36,997 nucleotides of DNA from Paulinella micropora. Lineage: Eukaryota; Cercozoa; Imbricatea; Euglyphida. Both the position numbers and the translations under genes were made by a program. The notes under the pieces were generated by a model. The model was given only the letters and a program-made list of their open reading frames with translations, searched no databases and had not been told where the DNA came from. Of the stretch, positions 1 to 8,494 are shown piece after piece. The stretch lies in the NCBI GenBank assembly GCA_009731375.1, contig BJOX01000265.1, positions 1 through 36,997 on the forward strand, written 5' to 3'. Each line of letters begins with the position of its first letter. The first letter of the stretch is position 1.

Positions 1-34
1 AAGAAACCTGGGCCGGGACCTGCACAATGTTCGG

Positions 35-110
35 GAGCGGGGAGGGAGAGGGGAGAAGGGAGAGGGGAGAAGGGAAAGGGGAGAGGGGAGAGGGGAGAAC
101 GAGAAAGGCA
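35..110. repeat. Purine-rich GGGGAGA-type simple repeat
   Basis: Degenerate direct repeats of GGGGAGA/GGGAGAAGGG type, all purine on the plus strand. No coding potential is credible here. Confidence 0.8.
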
Positions 111-169
111 GTGCCACTATCCGGCCAAACGAGTATACCCACCCGGCCGGAAGAGACTGGCACTTCCTG

Positions 170-372
170 CCACCGGGCAGGAAAGATCAGGCCACTCGTG
201 CCACCTGACAGGAAAAGCCCGGTCACTCGTGCCACCGAACAGGAAAAACCCGGTCACTCATGCCACCAGACAGGAAAAACCCGGTCACTCATGCCACCGG
301 GCCGGAAAAGCCCGGCCACTCGTGCCACCTGACAGGACAAGCCCGGCCACTCGTGCCACCCGACAGGAAAAG

Positions 373-430
<58 letters not shown>

Positions 431-620
431 NNNNNNNNNNCCGGACAGGGAAAACGAGCCTTTTCTGCCACCGGACCGGAAAAGCCCCGGTCACTCGTGC
501 CACCGGACAGGAAAAACCCTGTCACTCATGCCACCGGGCCGGAAAAGCCCGGCCACTCGTGCCACCTGACAGGAAAAGCCCTGCTACTCGTGCCACCCGA
601 CAGGAAAAGCCCTCCCCCCG
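170..620. repeat. 31-bp minisatellite array
   Basis: A tandem array of a 31-bp unit beginning CCACC and carrying GACAGGAAAA near its start and CACTCRTG at its end. Exact unit starts occur at 170, 201, 232, 263, 294, 325 and 356. The array is interrupted by a poly-C tract (373-429) and a 10-N gap (431-440), then resumes to about 620, giving about a dozen visible copies. Because 31 is not a multiple of 3, every frame stays open on both strands, which explains several overlapping apparent reading frames that should not be called genes. Confidence 0.9.
373..440. repeat. Poly-C tract of 57 bases followed by assembly gap
   Basis: Uninterrupted C from 373 to 429, then ten Ns at 431-440. The run extends a short C tract native to the minisatellite unit, so the assembler probably broke here. 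Confidence 0.9.
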
Positions 621-1208
621 GCCAGCAGAGAGTGCCTGGTCCTGCCGCCCGATCGACAGGAGGTGGCCGGCCGACAGGAGGTGCTAGCCCCTGGCACTCT
701 CGCCCAGCTTGCTCAGGAGAAGGTCGAAGCTCTCTCTGGGCCCCGGTCCTGGTCCGACTGGCGGTCCCCGGCTGGCGCCAGGCGCACGAGCTGCACCAAG
801 ACTCCCGGCTGGCACTGCGCCGTGGCGGCCACGCGCTGATTAGATTCTCGCGGGGGGCTCCGAGCTCTTGCCCGCCCTCGACGCCTACCACCGACAGCAC
901 GTAGCCCTCGTGTATTCATGCCAGGGGACGGACGCCGGGCTAGAGGCGCCCCCCCACCGGCACCCCGGCCGCTAGCTGGGCGGCACGCCCTGCTGACCGG
1001 TAACGCACGAACCCTAGTGCCGGGGCGGACAAAACTCCCTCCTCCCCCCACCACCGGCTTTCGTCCTAATAAGAAGTTGGCGATGTCTTTGTCTGCTTTA
1101 ATTCCCAACCCGGGAGACGTACCAGAAGCGGGCCTACACTACCACCCCTCCGTTGGTACCTGGCCTTGCTAGCTACGAAGCCAGGTAAGCGCGCGCTCCC
1201 TGACCTGC
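621..1208. other. GC-rich non-coding stretch
   Basis: No convincing gene seen. It contains an ATTAAA on the minus strand near 1095-1105, about 150 nt past the stop of the gene ending at 1253, which could serve as its poly(A) signal. A CAG|GTAAGC match at about 1183-1191 on the plus strand looks like a splice donor, but no matching exon is recognised. Confidence 0.4.
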
Positions 1209-1248
1209 GCTAGCCTGTCTGCTCAGTAGGCTCAGCAGACAGGCTAGC
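1209..1248 (-). terminator. Perfect 15-bp stem-loop just after a stop codon
   Basis: Arms 1209-1223 and 1234-1248 are exact reverse complements (15 bp), with a 10-nt loop at 1224-1233. The structure starts 5 nt past the TAG of the minus-strand gene ending at 1253. Palindromic hairpins at transcript 3' ends are known in some giant viruses such as mimivirus, so a 3'-end or termination signal is the natural reading. That function is inferred; the palindrome is seen directly. Confidence 0.65.
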
Positions 1249-1252
1249 CTCT

Positions 1253-2380
1253 CTACTTAGTAGGCCAAAGCTGCTCCGCGGCAGACAGGCACAGATAGAC
1301 CTGGTACATTTGCTGGTGCAGTTTTGCTACGCTCGCGTTCAAGTTTTGCACGTAGCTCTCGTGGTCTCCCCGCTCTGGGCACTCTCGGAGGCTGGTGAAT
1401 TCTTTTTCAACCTCTCGGCACAGCTCCTTACTAGCACGTAGCGGCTCGCACATGCTCTTCCAGCCTCCCCGGGGCATGTCTTCCCTCAGCGCCCAGGAAC
1501 TAACTGCGTGCTCGATATCCGCCCGGAAATGCGTGGTTCCGTAAAACCCCTTGGCTGCGTTACCATCCCCGTCATCGTCGTCATTGTCGTTGCTGTCATG
1601 GCTTTCAGTGCCGCCACCACCGGCCTTACGATCTCTAACAGCGCCTCCATTAATGGGGGCTTCCCTGTACTCGTTCAGCTTGCGCATCGTCATTTCCTGG
1701 GGCACGCAGACTCCAAAGAATATTGTATACGCTGTGCGCATCAGTATGTTCATCTCGCACGCTTTATCGTTCAGGGTATCCATCGCAGCATCAGGCTTAA
1801 CCTTCTGTTCAACAGGTCCAACCTCCTGTTCGACTTCCCGTAGAATTGCAGCGAGGATACTTCCCCCATCCATGCGAGGGGAGAGGAGCGACGCACGCGC
1901 CTTTCCCTGCGCGGTGGCATGAGTTTTCAGCGTCAGGAAGCCTTGATCTACCTCGGCGCAAACAGTTTCGATTTTGGAACATATCTTGCGCAGCTGTGGG
2001 ACTTCCTTTTCAAACACAGCTGGTGTCACGAAGCGCTTGTCCAGCCACTTGTCCAGCCATTCGACCACCTTGCGCACGAATGCTTTGACTTCCTTCGTGC
2101 CATACGGCGCGGGCTCTGGGGCTTTCTGGCTTGGCTTGTTTCCTTGGTTCCGAGCGTCCTGGGGGGCACGCGAAGGTTCTGCGCTCTGTTGTACGCCTGC
2201 TGTGCCGACCGTGGGTACATGGGACTGACCAGAGGGTGGTACACTCGTCAGGACTCCCGCGCGATTGCTATTGTTTATGCATTGTTTACAGTGCCTCTTT
2301 CTTCCCTTTCCTTCTCCAGCTGAGTCCGCAGAGTTAGGCTTGCAGCCGGATCCACCCTGTGTGTTAGCTGGCGACGCCAT
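1253..2380 (-). CDS. Unknown 375-residue protein with helical and acidic segments
   Basis: The open frame extends upstream to 2854, but the first 158 codons are Pro/Arg low-complexity sequence encoded by G/C tracts. I therefore prefer the ATG at 2380 (MASPANTQ), which gives 375 residues. A basic cluster with GRKRHCKQC lies near the N-terminus. A helical, charged middle follows (VRKVVEWLDKWLDKRF), then an acidic run DSNDNDDDDGDGN and a helical C-terminus. No signal peptide or membrane segment is visible. Third-position GC is lower than in the adjacent large genes. It ends 5 nt before a perfect 15-bp hairpin. No family is recognised; a structural or nuclear accessory protein would be a guess. 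Confidence 0.6.
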   Translation of the reverse strand: MASPANTQGGSGCKPNSADSAGEGKGRKRHCKQCINNSNRAGVLTSVPPSGQSHVPTVGTAGVQQSAEPSRAPQDARNQGNKPSQKAPEPAPYGTKEVKAFVRKVVEWLDKWLDKRFVTPAVFEKEVPQLRKICSKIETVCAEVDQGFLTLKTHATAQGKARASLLSPRMDGGSILAAILREVEQEVGPVEQKVKPDAAMDTLNDKACEMNILMRTAYTIFFGVCVPQEMTMRKLNEYREAPINGGAVRDRKAGGGGTESHDSNDNDDDDGDGNAAKGFYGTTHFRADIEHAVSSWALREDMPRGGWKSMCEPLRASKELCREVEKEFTSLRECPERGDHESYVQNLNASVAKLHQQMYQVYLCLSAAEQLWPTK

Positions 2381-2950
2381 GCAGACTTGGACGACGTGTC
2401 GAGCTGGTCGGTGATCTGTTAACCAGGGCCCAACTGCGTCGCTTTTAGGTTTGCCTGGGGACGGAATAGGCTTGTGCGGTGGGGGGGGCGACAGGGAGGG
2501 GAGAGGGCGGGGAACGTGCCCGACGGGGGAGGGGGGGGCGCGCAGGAGGGGGGGGGGACGACGAGCGCGGGGCTGGGCGCGCACGCGGCGTACGACGCTG
2601 GGGTTGGGAGAGGGGGCGGTCGGCGGACTGCTGCCCCCCCTTGGGACCCGCGGGCTGCACGAGGAAGGGTAGCCAAGCCCCCCCCCCTCTCCAGGGAGAC
2701 GACAGGCAGCCAGGGTGGGTTTTTTCTCCGGCCTGTCCTCACTCACCCCAGGCCGCCCCGCCGGGGGGCGGCGACTGACGGTTCGCCGGCGGGAGGTTAT
2801 CCCCGAGCGCGACGGCAGTGCACCTAGAGGCCAGGCTTTTTTATTCACAGGCACGTGTGGAGCCCAGTCTCGTAGCTAGCCCGGGCCCCGCCGGACGCCC
2901 TCCCCCCGCCGGACGCCCTCCCCCCCCGGGTGGCCCCCCCCCCGAGGGGG
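2381..2950. other. G/C-tract intergenic region between two minus-strand genes
   Basis: It holds runs of 7-9 G or C (about 2480-2560 and 2633-2690), a tandem CCGCCGGACGCCCTCCCC motif near 2889-2928, and the 3' flank of the next gene upstream on the minus strand. G-quadruplex potential on the plus strand is evident from repeated G runs. I see no separate gene; the open frames here come from the homopolymer tracts. Confidence 0.5.
2840..2845 (-). promoter_or_regulatory. Poly(A) signal AATAAA
   Basis: AATAAA on the minus strand, about 106 nt past the stop codon of the gene ending at 2951. It implies a polyadenylated eukaryotic-type transcript. Confidence 0.6.
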
Positions 2951-5900
2951 CTACGCGGCGCGCCCCAGCCAGCCGAACAGTTCCGGCGGGGAGCCTTCCC
3001 CCGGCCCCGGGGGCCCGGGGGGCGGTTGCACCTCCAGCCCCGTGTCCAGGCACGACGCCAGCGGCTGGTCCCTGAAGCGGTGGCAGAGTTCGGACAGGCT
3101 CAGGGGGCGCGCACCCGCCAGGCGCGCCGTCTGGCTCGCGGACAGCTTGTGCAGGCGCCTGCCGGCCCAGACGCCCACGCTCGCCCGCACCACGTCTTGG
3201 TACGCCAACGTCTCCTCGGCGGGCGTCGCCGGCGGCTGCGCGGGGGGTGGGTTCGGCGCCGGGCCCTGCCGCAGCAGCTGGAACATGCTAGGGTACAGGA
3301 GGTACGGCTTGCTCATGAGGATCTCGAAGCCCTCCTCGGCGCAGACGGGGTCGCCGTCCGCGCCGGCGGGCAGGGTCCTCTTGAGCGTGAGGGCCTGTGG
3401 CAGGCTCAGGCCCACGCCCGGGGGGGTGCCCCACAAGGCCGCGGTGTGCCCCGCGTAGTCAAAGTCCGCCCGGGCCGGGTACCGGCGCACGGCCTCCTGC
3501 AGCGCCGCCTGCAGGGTGGCCGCCGGCTGGCAGTCCACGGGGGGCAGCCCCTCGCCCCACTCGTGCAGGCGCTTGGGGTGCTTGGCGTACGGGCGGGGCT
3601 GGCCGGCGACGGGGGACGACAGGGCACGCCCCAGGCAGGCGACCAGCGCGTCGAAGTCCTGGACCCACGCCGGGTGTTGTAGCCGGAAGGACTTGCCGAA
3701 GGCGTCGCTCGTCAGGAGGCGCCTGGCCCAGTAGCGCCAGTACCAGGGGACGCCCGGCAGCGGGGGAGCGTCGGGCGGCGCAAAGTGGTGCGCGAGGACA
3801 TATTCCGACCCGAGGAGCACGGCCGGCGCGTTGAGCCCGCGGGGCACGTAGGTCCAGATCTCCGAGTGCTTAGGCAGCGCCGCGCTGACCAGCACTTGCT
3901 GCCCCCAGCGCAGCAGGGTGCACCACCACTGGCAGGTGCTGTTCCCCTGGCGTTCGGTGGACATGGCCTGCAGCGCGGCCCGCAGGCCCGGGAAGGCGTG
4001 GCACGCAAGGTACGGACGGTCGGTCCCGGGGCCGATCAGGACCAAGAGGTCCCGGAGGTCCTGCTCGTACTGGTACGTCCGGCCCAGGTACAGCGCCCGG
4101 TCCGCCAGGCCGAAGCCGGGCAGCAGGCGCAGCGCCGCGCCCGGGGCCGCGTGCCCGGGCCGCGGCCAGTGCAGCGGCACATAGCAGAAGCCCAGGTCGC
4201 TGAGCGAGCGCGTGACCAACTCCTGCCACGCCTGGGGCAGCCGCAGGGCGGCCGGCCGCAGGGCCTGCAGCAGCGCCTGCAAGAGGTAGAGCCAGGACAC
4301 GTGAGTCACTACGCTGTAGCCGCCGGCCTTGAGCCAGTCGAGCGCCTTGCCGAGCCGGGGCCGGCACACATTCAGGGTGCGCAGGCGCAGCGAGTCGGAA
4401 CGGCCCGGCGCTCCCTTGGGCTCCGCCGACCAGTTGCTGAGCAGCGCCAGCGCTAGCGCCAGGCTGTACAGGCGCAGCCAGCGGTCCGTCACCTTGCGCA
4501 GCCGCGCCAGCTCGTTCTCGGCGCCGGGGTGGCGCAGCACGGGTTCCTCCCCACGGTGGGCCCGCCCCTGGTCCGCCGCGGCCTCCCCGGGCGCGCCGGC
4601 GGCCCGCAGGGAGGCCACTTCGCCCTGCTTGTTCTTGGCGAGCGCGCACTGGACCGCTAGGCGCAGCGCGTGGCCCAGGGTCTCTGAGCCCAGGAAGCCG
4701 CCGGGCAGCAACGCCTCCGGGACCACCGAGGCAAAGACGTGGAGCGGGCGGGGGTCGGGGGCGGGGGCGGAGGGGGCGCCCGACCAAGCGGCGCAGCGCA
4801 GTGCCCCCCTGTACACTACCTGGAGGGGCTGGCCGAAGCTGCCCAGCGACCCGGCGTAGCTCTTGCGGTAGACGCGTGCGCCGGGGCGGGCGCGCGCCAG
4901 CACCAGCGTCACGGGCGCCAGGGCTTCGGACGCCGCGAGCAGCAGGGCGTCCAGCCACCCAAACGTGAGCCCCAGCGCGGTGGCGGGCTGGCCGGGGGGC
5001 AGCGAAGCCAGCGAGCGCAACACTCCTTGCCAGGCCGCATACCAGGGGGCACCCGCCCAGCGTGCCAGGGGTAGCTTCCTGGCTAGGTCGTGCACGGCGG
5101 CCTCCGTCGGGGGCGCGGGGTCCTCTGGCGCGCCCACGAGCAGCGCACGCAGCACAGAGTCCCAGCCCGCACCCACGTCCAGCGCGGCCCGGCCCTCGGG
5201 GGTGAGCTCGCCCACGCCCGCCTCGAGGGCCCGCAGGGCGTCGGCCCACTCGACCGCGAGCGCCGCCGCGCCGCCGCCGGCACCGCCCGGGCCGTTCTGA
5301 CCGAGGCCGCCGGCACCGCCCGGGCCGCTCTGGCCGAGGCCGCCGGCACCCCCCGGGCCGCTCGTGGCAGAGCTGCTGGAGCTGCTCTGGCCGCTCGTGG
5401 CAGAGCTGCCGGAGCTGCTCTGGCCGCTCGTGCCTACGCCACTGCCACGAGCGGAGCTGTCGCCGCTGCGGGGGGGAGGAGAGTCGGACCCCACCTTCCG
5501 GCGTTTGGCGGGCGACGGTGAGGGAGAAGCCCTCCGGCGCACCCACAACGGGGTAGGCGTGCGGAGCCGGTGGTCCAAGTCCATCAAGCGTTTCATCCCC
5601 TCGTGGAGACCCTCTAGCAACTGCCACAAGTCCTGCAGGCGTCGGAGCAGGCAGCAGGCGCCGTCGACGAAGGCATCGAACTTAGCCTCCAGGGCCCGCA
5701 GCTCCTCCGCCGCGCCGGCCGGCGCGCCGGCTGGCCCGTCGGCTGGCCCGTCGGCTGGCCCGTCGGCTGGCCCGTCGGCTGGCCCGTCGGCTGGCCCGTC
5801 GGCTGGCGCGCCGGCCGGCCCGTCGGCTGCCAGGGGCTCCGCTTCCGGTCCCCCCCCTGAAGAAGCCGCTGGCCGGTGCCCGCGTTGCTTCACCCAATCT

Positions 5901-6316
5901 TGGTCGTCCTTGAACAAGTACAGCGCGTTGCCCGCCTCCTCGGCCGCCTGCAGAAAATGCCGGCAGGCCTCCCCCTGCCACAGGGGCAGGGGTACCAGGT
6001 CCCACTGCGCCGCACACAGCCGCCAGTCCTGGAGGCTAGCGGGCACGGCTAGCCCCAGCGCCTGGAGCCGGACCAGCCACGCCTTTTCGTAACCTTGGTC
6101 TGCGTAGGAGCGTAGCTGGGCACACAGGTACCGCAGGGGCGTCTCCTCGGTGCCGATCCGCCACAGCAACCGGGTGGTCCCGACCCATAGGTCGTTCTGG
6201 CCGGCCCACAGGTGTACTTGGCAGCGCGCCGGGGGTTCGGTGAGCAGGACCTCCTCGACGCGGAGGACACGGGACGGCTCGTCCTGGCTCCCGCCGGTGT
6301 TGCCCTGGGTTGACAT
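2951..6316 (-). CDS. Unknown 1,121-residue protein with nuclear-localisation-like motif and DGPA repeats
   Basis: An uninterrupted intronless frame from ATG (MSTQGNTGG) to TAG. The N-terminal 140 residues look globular and are rich in Trp and Leu. Residues of about 165-200 are a tandem tetrapeptide DGPA/GAPA tract encoded by a 12-bp repeat near 5725-5815. A helical, possibly coiled-coil segment follows (around FDAFVDGACCLLRRLQDLW). PAKRRKV at 269-275 resembles a classical nuclear localisation signal. A Ser/Gly-rich linker (about 285-345) precedes a long globular C-terminal region. No signal peptide or membrane helix is clear. Third-position GC is extreme, consistent with real coding. A poly(A) signal lies about 106 nt downstream. 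The family is not recognised. Size and architecture (globular, low-complexity linker, globular) recall large viral accessory or tegument-like proteins, but this is analogy only. Confidence 0.75.
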   Translation of the reverse strand: MSTQGNTGGSQDEPSRVLRVEEVLLTEPPARCQVHLWAGQNDLWVGTTRLLWRIGTEETPLRYLCAQLRSYADQGYEKAWLVRLQALGLAVPASLQDWRLCAAQWDLVPLPLWQGEACRHFLQAAEEAGNALYLFKDDQDWVKQRGHRPAASSGGGPEAEPLAADGPAGAPADGPADGPADGPADGPADGPADGPAGAPAGAAEELRALEAKFDAFVDGACCLLRRLQDLWQLLEGLHEGMKRLMDLDHRLRTPTPLWVRRRASPSPSPAKRRKVGSDSPPPRSGDSSARGSGVGTSGQSSSGSSATSGQSSSSSSATSGPGGAGGLGQSGPGGAGGLGQNGPGGAGGGAAALAVEWADALRALEAGVGELTPEGRAALDVGAGWDSVLRALLVGAPEDPAPPTEAAVHDLARKLPLARWAGAPWYAAWQGVLRSLASLPPGQPATALGLTFGWLDALLLAASEALAPVTLVLARARPGARVYRKSYAGSLGSFGQPLQVVYRGALRCAAWSGAPSAPAPDPRPLHVFASVVPEALLPGGFLGSETLGHALRLAVQCALAKNKQGEVASLRAAGAPGEAAADQGRAHRGEEPVLRHPGAENELARLRKVTDRWLRLYSLALALALLSNWSAEPKGAPGRSDSLRLRTLNVCRPRLGKALDWLKAGGYSVVTHVSWLYLLQALLQALRPAALRLPQAWQELVTRSLSDLGFCYVPLHWPRPGHAAPGAALRLLPGFGLADRALYLGRTYQYEQDLRDLLVLIGPGTDRPYLACHAFPGLRAALQAMSTERQGNSTCQWWCTLLRWGQQVLVSAALPKHSEIWTYVPRGLNAPAVLLGSEYVLAHHFAPPDAPPLPGVPWYWRYWARRLLTSDAFGKSFRLQHPAWVQDFDALVACLGRALSSPVAGQPRPYAKHPKRLHEWGEGLPPVDCQPAATLQAALQEAVRRYPARADFDYAGHTAALWGTPPGVGLSLPQALTLKRTLPAGADGDPVCAEEGFEILMSKPYLLYPSMFQLLRQGPAPNPPPAQPPATPAEETLAYQDVVRASVGVWAGRRLHKLSASQTARLAGARPLSLSELCHRFRDQPLASCLDTGLEVQPPPGPPGPGEGSPPELFGWLGRAA
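5725..5815 (-). repeat. 12-bp tandem repeat encoding DGPA
   Basis: About seven copies of a 12-bp unit (GGCTGGCCCGTC on the plus strand) inside the 1,121-residue gene. The repeat preserves frame and encodes an Asp-Gly-Pro-Ala linker. Copy number is likely to vary between alleles. Confidence 0.85.
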
Positions 6317-6720
6317 GCACGGTGGCCCAACACGCGAGCGTGAATAGTGGAGAGTAGGGGGCCCGCTCCGGGCCGAACTAGGCCCCCCCCCTACCCCCGC
6401 GCCCGGCGCGCCAGCACGCCCCCCTTAGGGGGGGGGGAGACCCACCCCCGCCCCCTCCCGAGGGGGGGTGCGGGCGGCCCCCCCCCTCCCAGGGAGGAGG
6501 GTGGGAAAGAGGGGGGGGGCTGGGGTCCGGGAGGGGGGCGGAAAGCGGGGGGCCTCCCCTTCCTCTGGCCGACCGTGCGCCACCCGGGGGGGGCGCAGTG
6601 CCCCCAGCGCTCTGCCCCGAGGTAGAGACGCGTCACCAGCCACACGCCTAAGACCCCCTCCCTCCCAAAGTCGTGTCTTGTTGCCCGAGACCAAGACAAG
6701 CAGAAAGCGCTCGTACGTGC
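6317..6720. promoter_or_regulatory. Divergent intergenic region with dense G/C tracts
   Basis: This lies between the starts of the minus-strand 1,121-residue gene and the plus-strand CoiA-like gene, so both promoters should be here. It is dominated by G or C runs of 5-10 (6379-6390, 6425-6437, 6480-6487, 6511-6519, 6585-6595), giving strong G-quadruplex potential. No TATA box is evident. Open frames in this stretch are Gly/Pro low complexity and not credible genes. Confidence 0.45.
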
Positions 6721-7982
6721 ATGACGACGACGACTGCGCCCACCGCTAACAGCGTCGAGGAGGCGACCGCTCCGGCACAGGACACGCCGGAGGTCGTACT
6801 AATTGCGGCGGCAGCCGTCCAGCCCGCCGCCGCGCCTGCACCACCGGCAGCAACGGAGAGACCGACGGTCGAGGAAGCCCCACCAGGTGGGCACGGACCG
6901 ACGACGACTGCGCCCGCCGCTAGCAGCGTCAGGGAGGCGACCGCTCCGGCGCAGCAGAGGCCAGACATACTAATTCTAGTTCCTTGGGCAATCGCCCGGC
7001 CCCCGGCCTCGTCCGAACGGCCGGGGCCGACGGAGATATTGACGGCCGAAGAGGCCCTCTCACGTTCGGACGCGCTGGCCGGTCGCCTGACCTGTCCTGC
7101 GTGTGGTAGAGGCGTTGTTCCCGTGCGCGCCGGCGCGGAAGAGGAGAAACCCCCAGGGCGCGCCCATTTCCGCCACGTCACCACGGACAGGTCCGGCAGG
7201 GGGGTGCCTACGATTGAGTGGCTGCACACAGCTAATTATTGGAAGTACTTCGCGGGCCTGCACTCAGCCGCTTTTTGGGAGTACTTTGGGGGCAAGGCGT
7301 ACATTGCCAGACAGGTGCACACGGCGGTCTTTGTGCAGCCTGCGTGTGAGCAGCGGCTAGCCTGTCAGCCTAGCACACTCAAGTTCGACCGGCGAGAGCA
7401 TACTGCTTTCGTGGACGCCAGCTACGGCTGGCTGCGGGAACAGGGCTACCTAGGCAAGTGCCAAATCGAGGCCGGCTCCCGACGCGAGGGCGTGCGGCCA
7501 GATATCACGGTAGTGGATAAGCTAGCGAAACGAGTCGTGGCTTTGATTAACGTGCCGGACATTTACCGCCGCCACGGCAACTACTGGGAGCGCTCCTTTT
7601 GCCTGCCGGGCGCCGCCTCGCTCGAGGTGTATCCACACAGTGACGAGGTGCCGATTTGGCAGGAGGGCTGCCCCCCCTGGCGGCTGGTCAGCGTTAGCTC
7701 GTCTCCCCCCGCATGGGCACGCGGCTTAGCACGGGGCGCGCATCCGAGGTCGTGCTGTACTCGATCTGTCCTCCCCAGCAGGCCCAAGTAGAGTGCCACG
7801 AGTGTCAGGCCAGCAGGCTTAGCCAGCGCCAGCTTAGCCAGCGCCAGCCGACCTACCTCGAGCCTAGCAGCAACAAGCGACGCAAGAAGGGACGGTCCCC
7901 CAAGTGTGTCGCCTGCGGGGACACCGGGAGGATGTACTGGATGGAGGGCACGTACGGCGAGTGCCTGCATTGCGGTTCGTAA
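6721..7982 (+). pseudogene. CoiA-like nuclease/zinc-binding protein, frameshifted near the C-terminus
   Basis: I place the start at the ATG at 6721 (MTTTTAPTANSV); the frame opens slightly earlier at 6673. Residues 1-95 are low complexity with an internal duplication of about 177 bp (TAPTANSVEEAT and TAPAASSVREAT). A module like the CoiA competence family follows: CPAC at 125-128, HFRH at 149-152, a helical stretch, then REGVRPD ending at D261 with a beta-strand pair VVALINV at 272-278. CoiA-type domains pair a Cys/His motif with a PD-(D/E)XK-like nuclease core; here the usual acidic residue of the last strand appears to be Asn277, so activity is doubtful. The frame moves at a C6 run (7705-7710). 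The other frame continues to TAA at 7980 and carries CHEC and a CVACGDTG...CLHC zinc-ribbon-like end. The frameshift may be a sequencing error or real decay. Family call is by motif only. Confidence 0.5.
6723..6957 (+). repeat. Internal tandem duplication, period about 177 bp
   Basis: GACGACGACTGCGCCC and the following roughly 40 bp occur at 6723 and again at 6900 with few substitutions. The period is a multiple of three and keeps the frame of the CoiA-like gene. Confidence 0.7.
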
Positions 7983-8494
7983 GCGGGCCCGACAGAAGAA
8001 TGCAAGATTCTGTATGCGTGCAGTGGTGGCTGCCGGAAAAGGAACGTGCTGACACAAATTTTATTGTATGTTCTTTGTGATCTTCCTAACAAATATTAGC
8101 GAACGCGAAAGGTTCTGTATTCTTTAAAAAGTCGGTACAGAGACCTCTGCTCCGACCGGGCGACCCCAAGCACCGGGCGGCGCAGAGCGCACGGAGGAGG
8201 GAAAGGGGTGTAGTCCTTGGCCTGGCCGAGACTGCGCCAACCGGGGGGGTGGGGAAGAACCCCGCCCACGCGCCTCCTCCACCGGCGTTGTCGCGGGCGG
8301 GGGAGGGCCGAGGGCGTGCCGCAGGTCCCCCGCCTGACCCTCCTGGGCACCCCGCGACCACCCCCTGCGGCACACCGCCTGTCCCACGCTGACCGCCGGG
8401 CGCGGGCAGGGGGTGGGGCGCCCCCTCTCTCCCAACGCACCACATCGGTGGAGGCCCCCTCTCTTCTGTGACTTTCAGATTTGTACCAAGAAGG
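7983..8494. other. Intergenic region with relic sequence and weak regulatory signals
   Basis: Between the CoiA-like stop and the acetyltransferase ATG. It has AT-rich DNA at 8050-8100 with AATAAA on the minus strand near 8059-8064, then the shared 3' element (8098-8157), then C-rich low-complexity DNA. Immediately before the acetyltransferase start, a pyrimidine tract ending in CTTTCAG (about 8458-8478) resembles a splice acceptor. That could mean a 5' intron in the acetyltransferase transcript, but no donor is identified. Confidence 0.4.
8098..8435 (-). pseudogene. Relic tail of a second copy of the giant glycoprotein gene
   Basis: On the minus strand this stretch ends GAEVSVPTF-stop. The giant glycoprotein gene at 10621 ends GAEVSVLTV-stop, and the roughly 30 bp of 3' flank (AATACA..CCTTTCGYGTT) also match. 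The GAEVSV codons differ at third positions (GCA/GCG, TCT/TCG), which suggests descent under coding constraint rather than chance. Upstream of the shared tail the frame is Pro/Arg low complexity with no membrane helix, so only the last dozen codons plus 3' flank are convincing. A minus-strand AATAAA lies about 60 nt further on. Confidence 0.4.

Noticed and set aside
170-620. 31-bp repeats as a CRISPR array
   Set aside because: Units are directly adjacent with no unique spacers, vary internally, and the context is eukaryotic; this is a minisatellite.
27-904. Overlapping open frames of 70-214 residues on both strands
   Set aside because: They are the three frames of the 31-bp repeat plus poly-C (poly-Pro/poly-Gly) and span a gap; no protein-like sequence.
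2381-2854. N-terminal 158 codons of the frame ending at 1253
   Set aside because: Pro/Arg low complexity encoded by homopolymer tracts; the internal ATG at 2380 begins the credible protein.
3870-5627. 585-residue minus-strand frame inside the large orphan gene
   Set aside because: Arg/Ala/Pro-rich shadow of the 1,121-residue gene in another frame, typical of very GC-rich coding DNA.
8468-8494. Upstream GTG start for the acetyltransferase
   Set aside because: Eukaryotic-type gene; the ATG at 8495 is only nine codons in and better placed.
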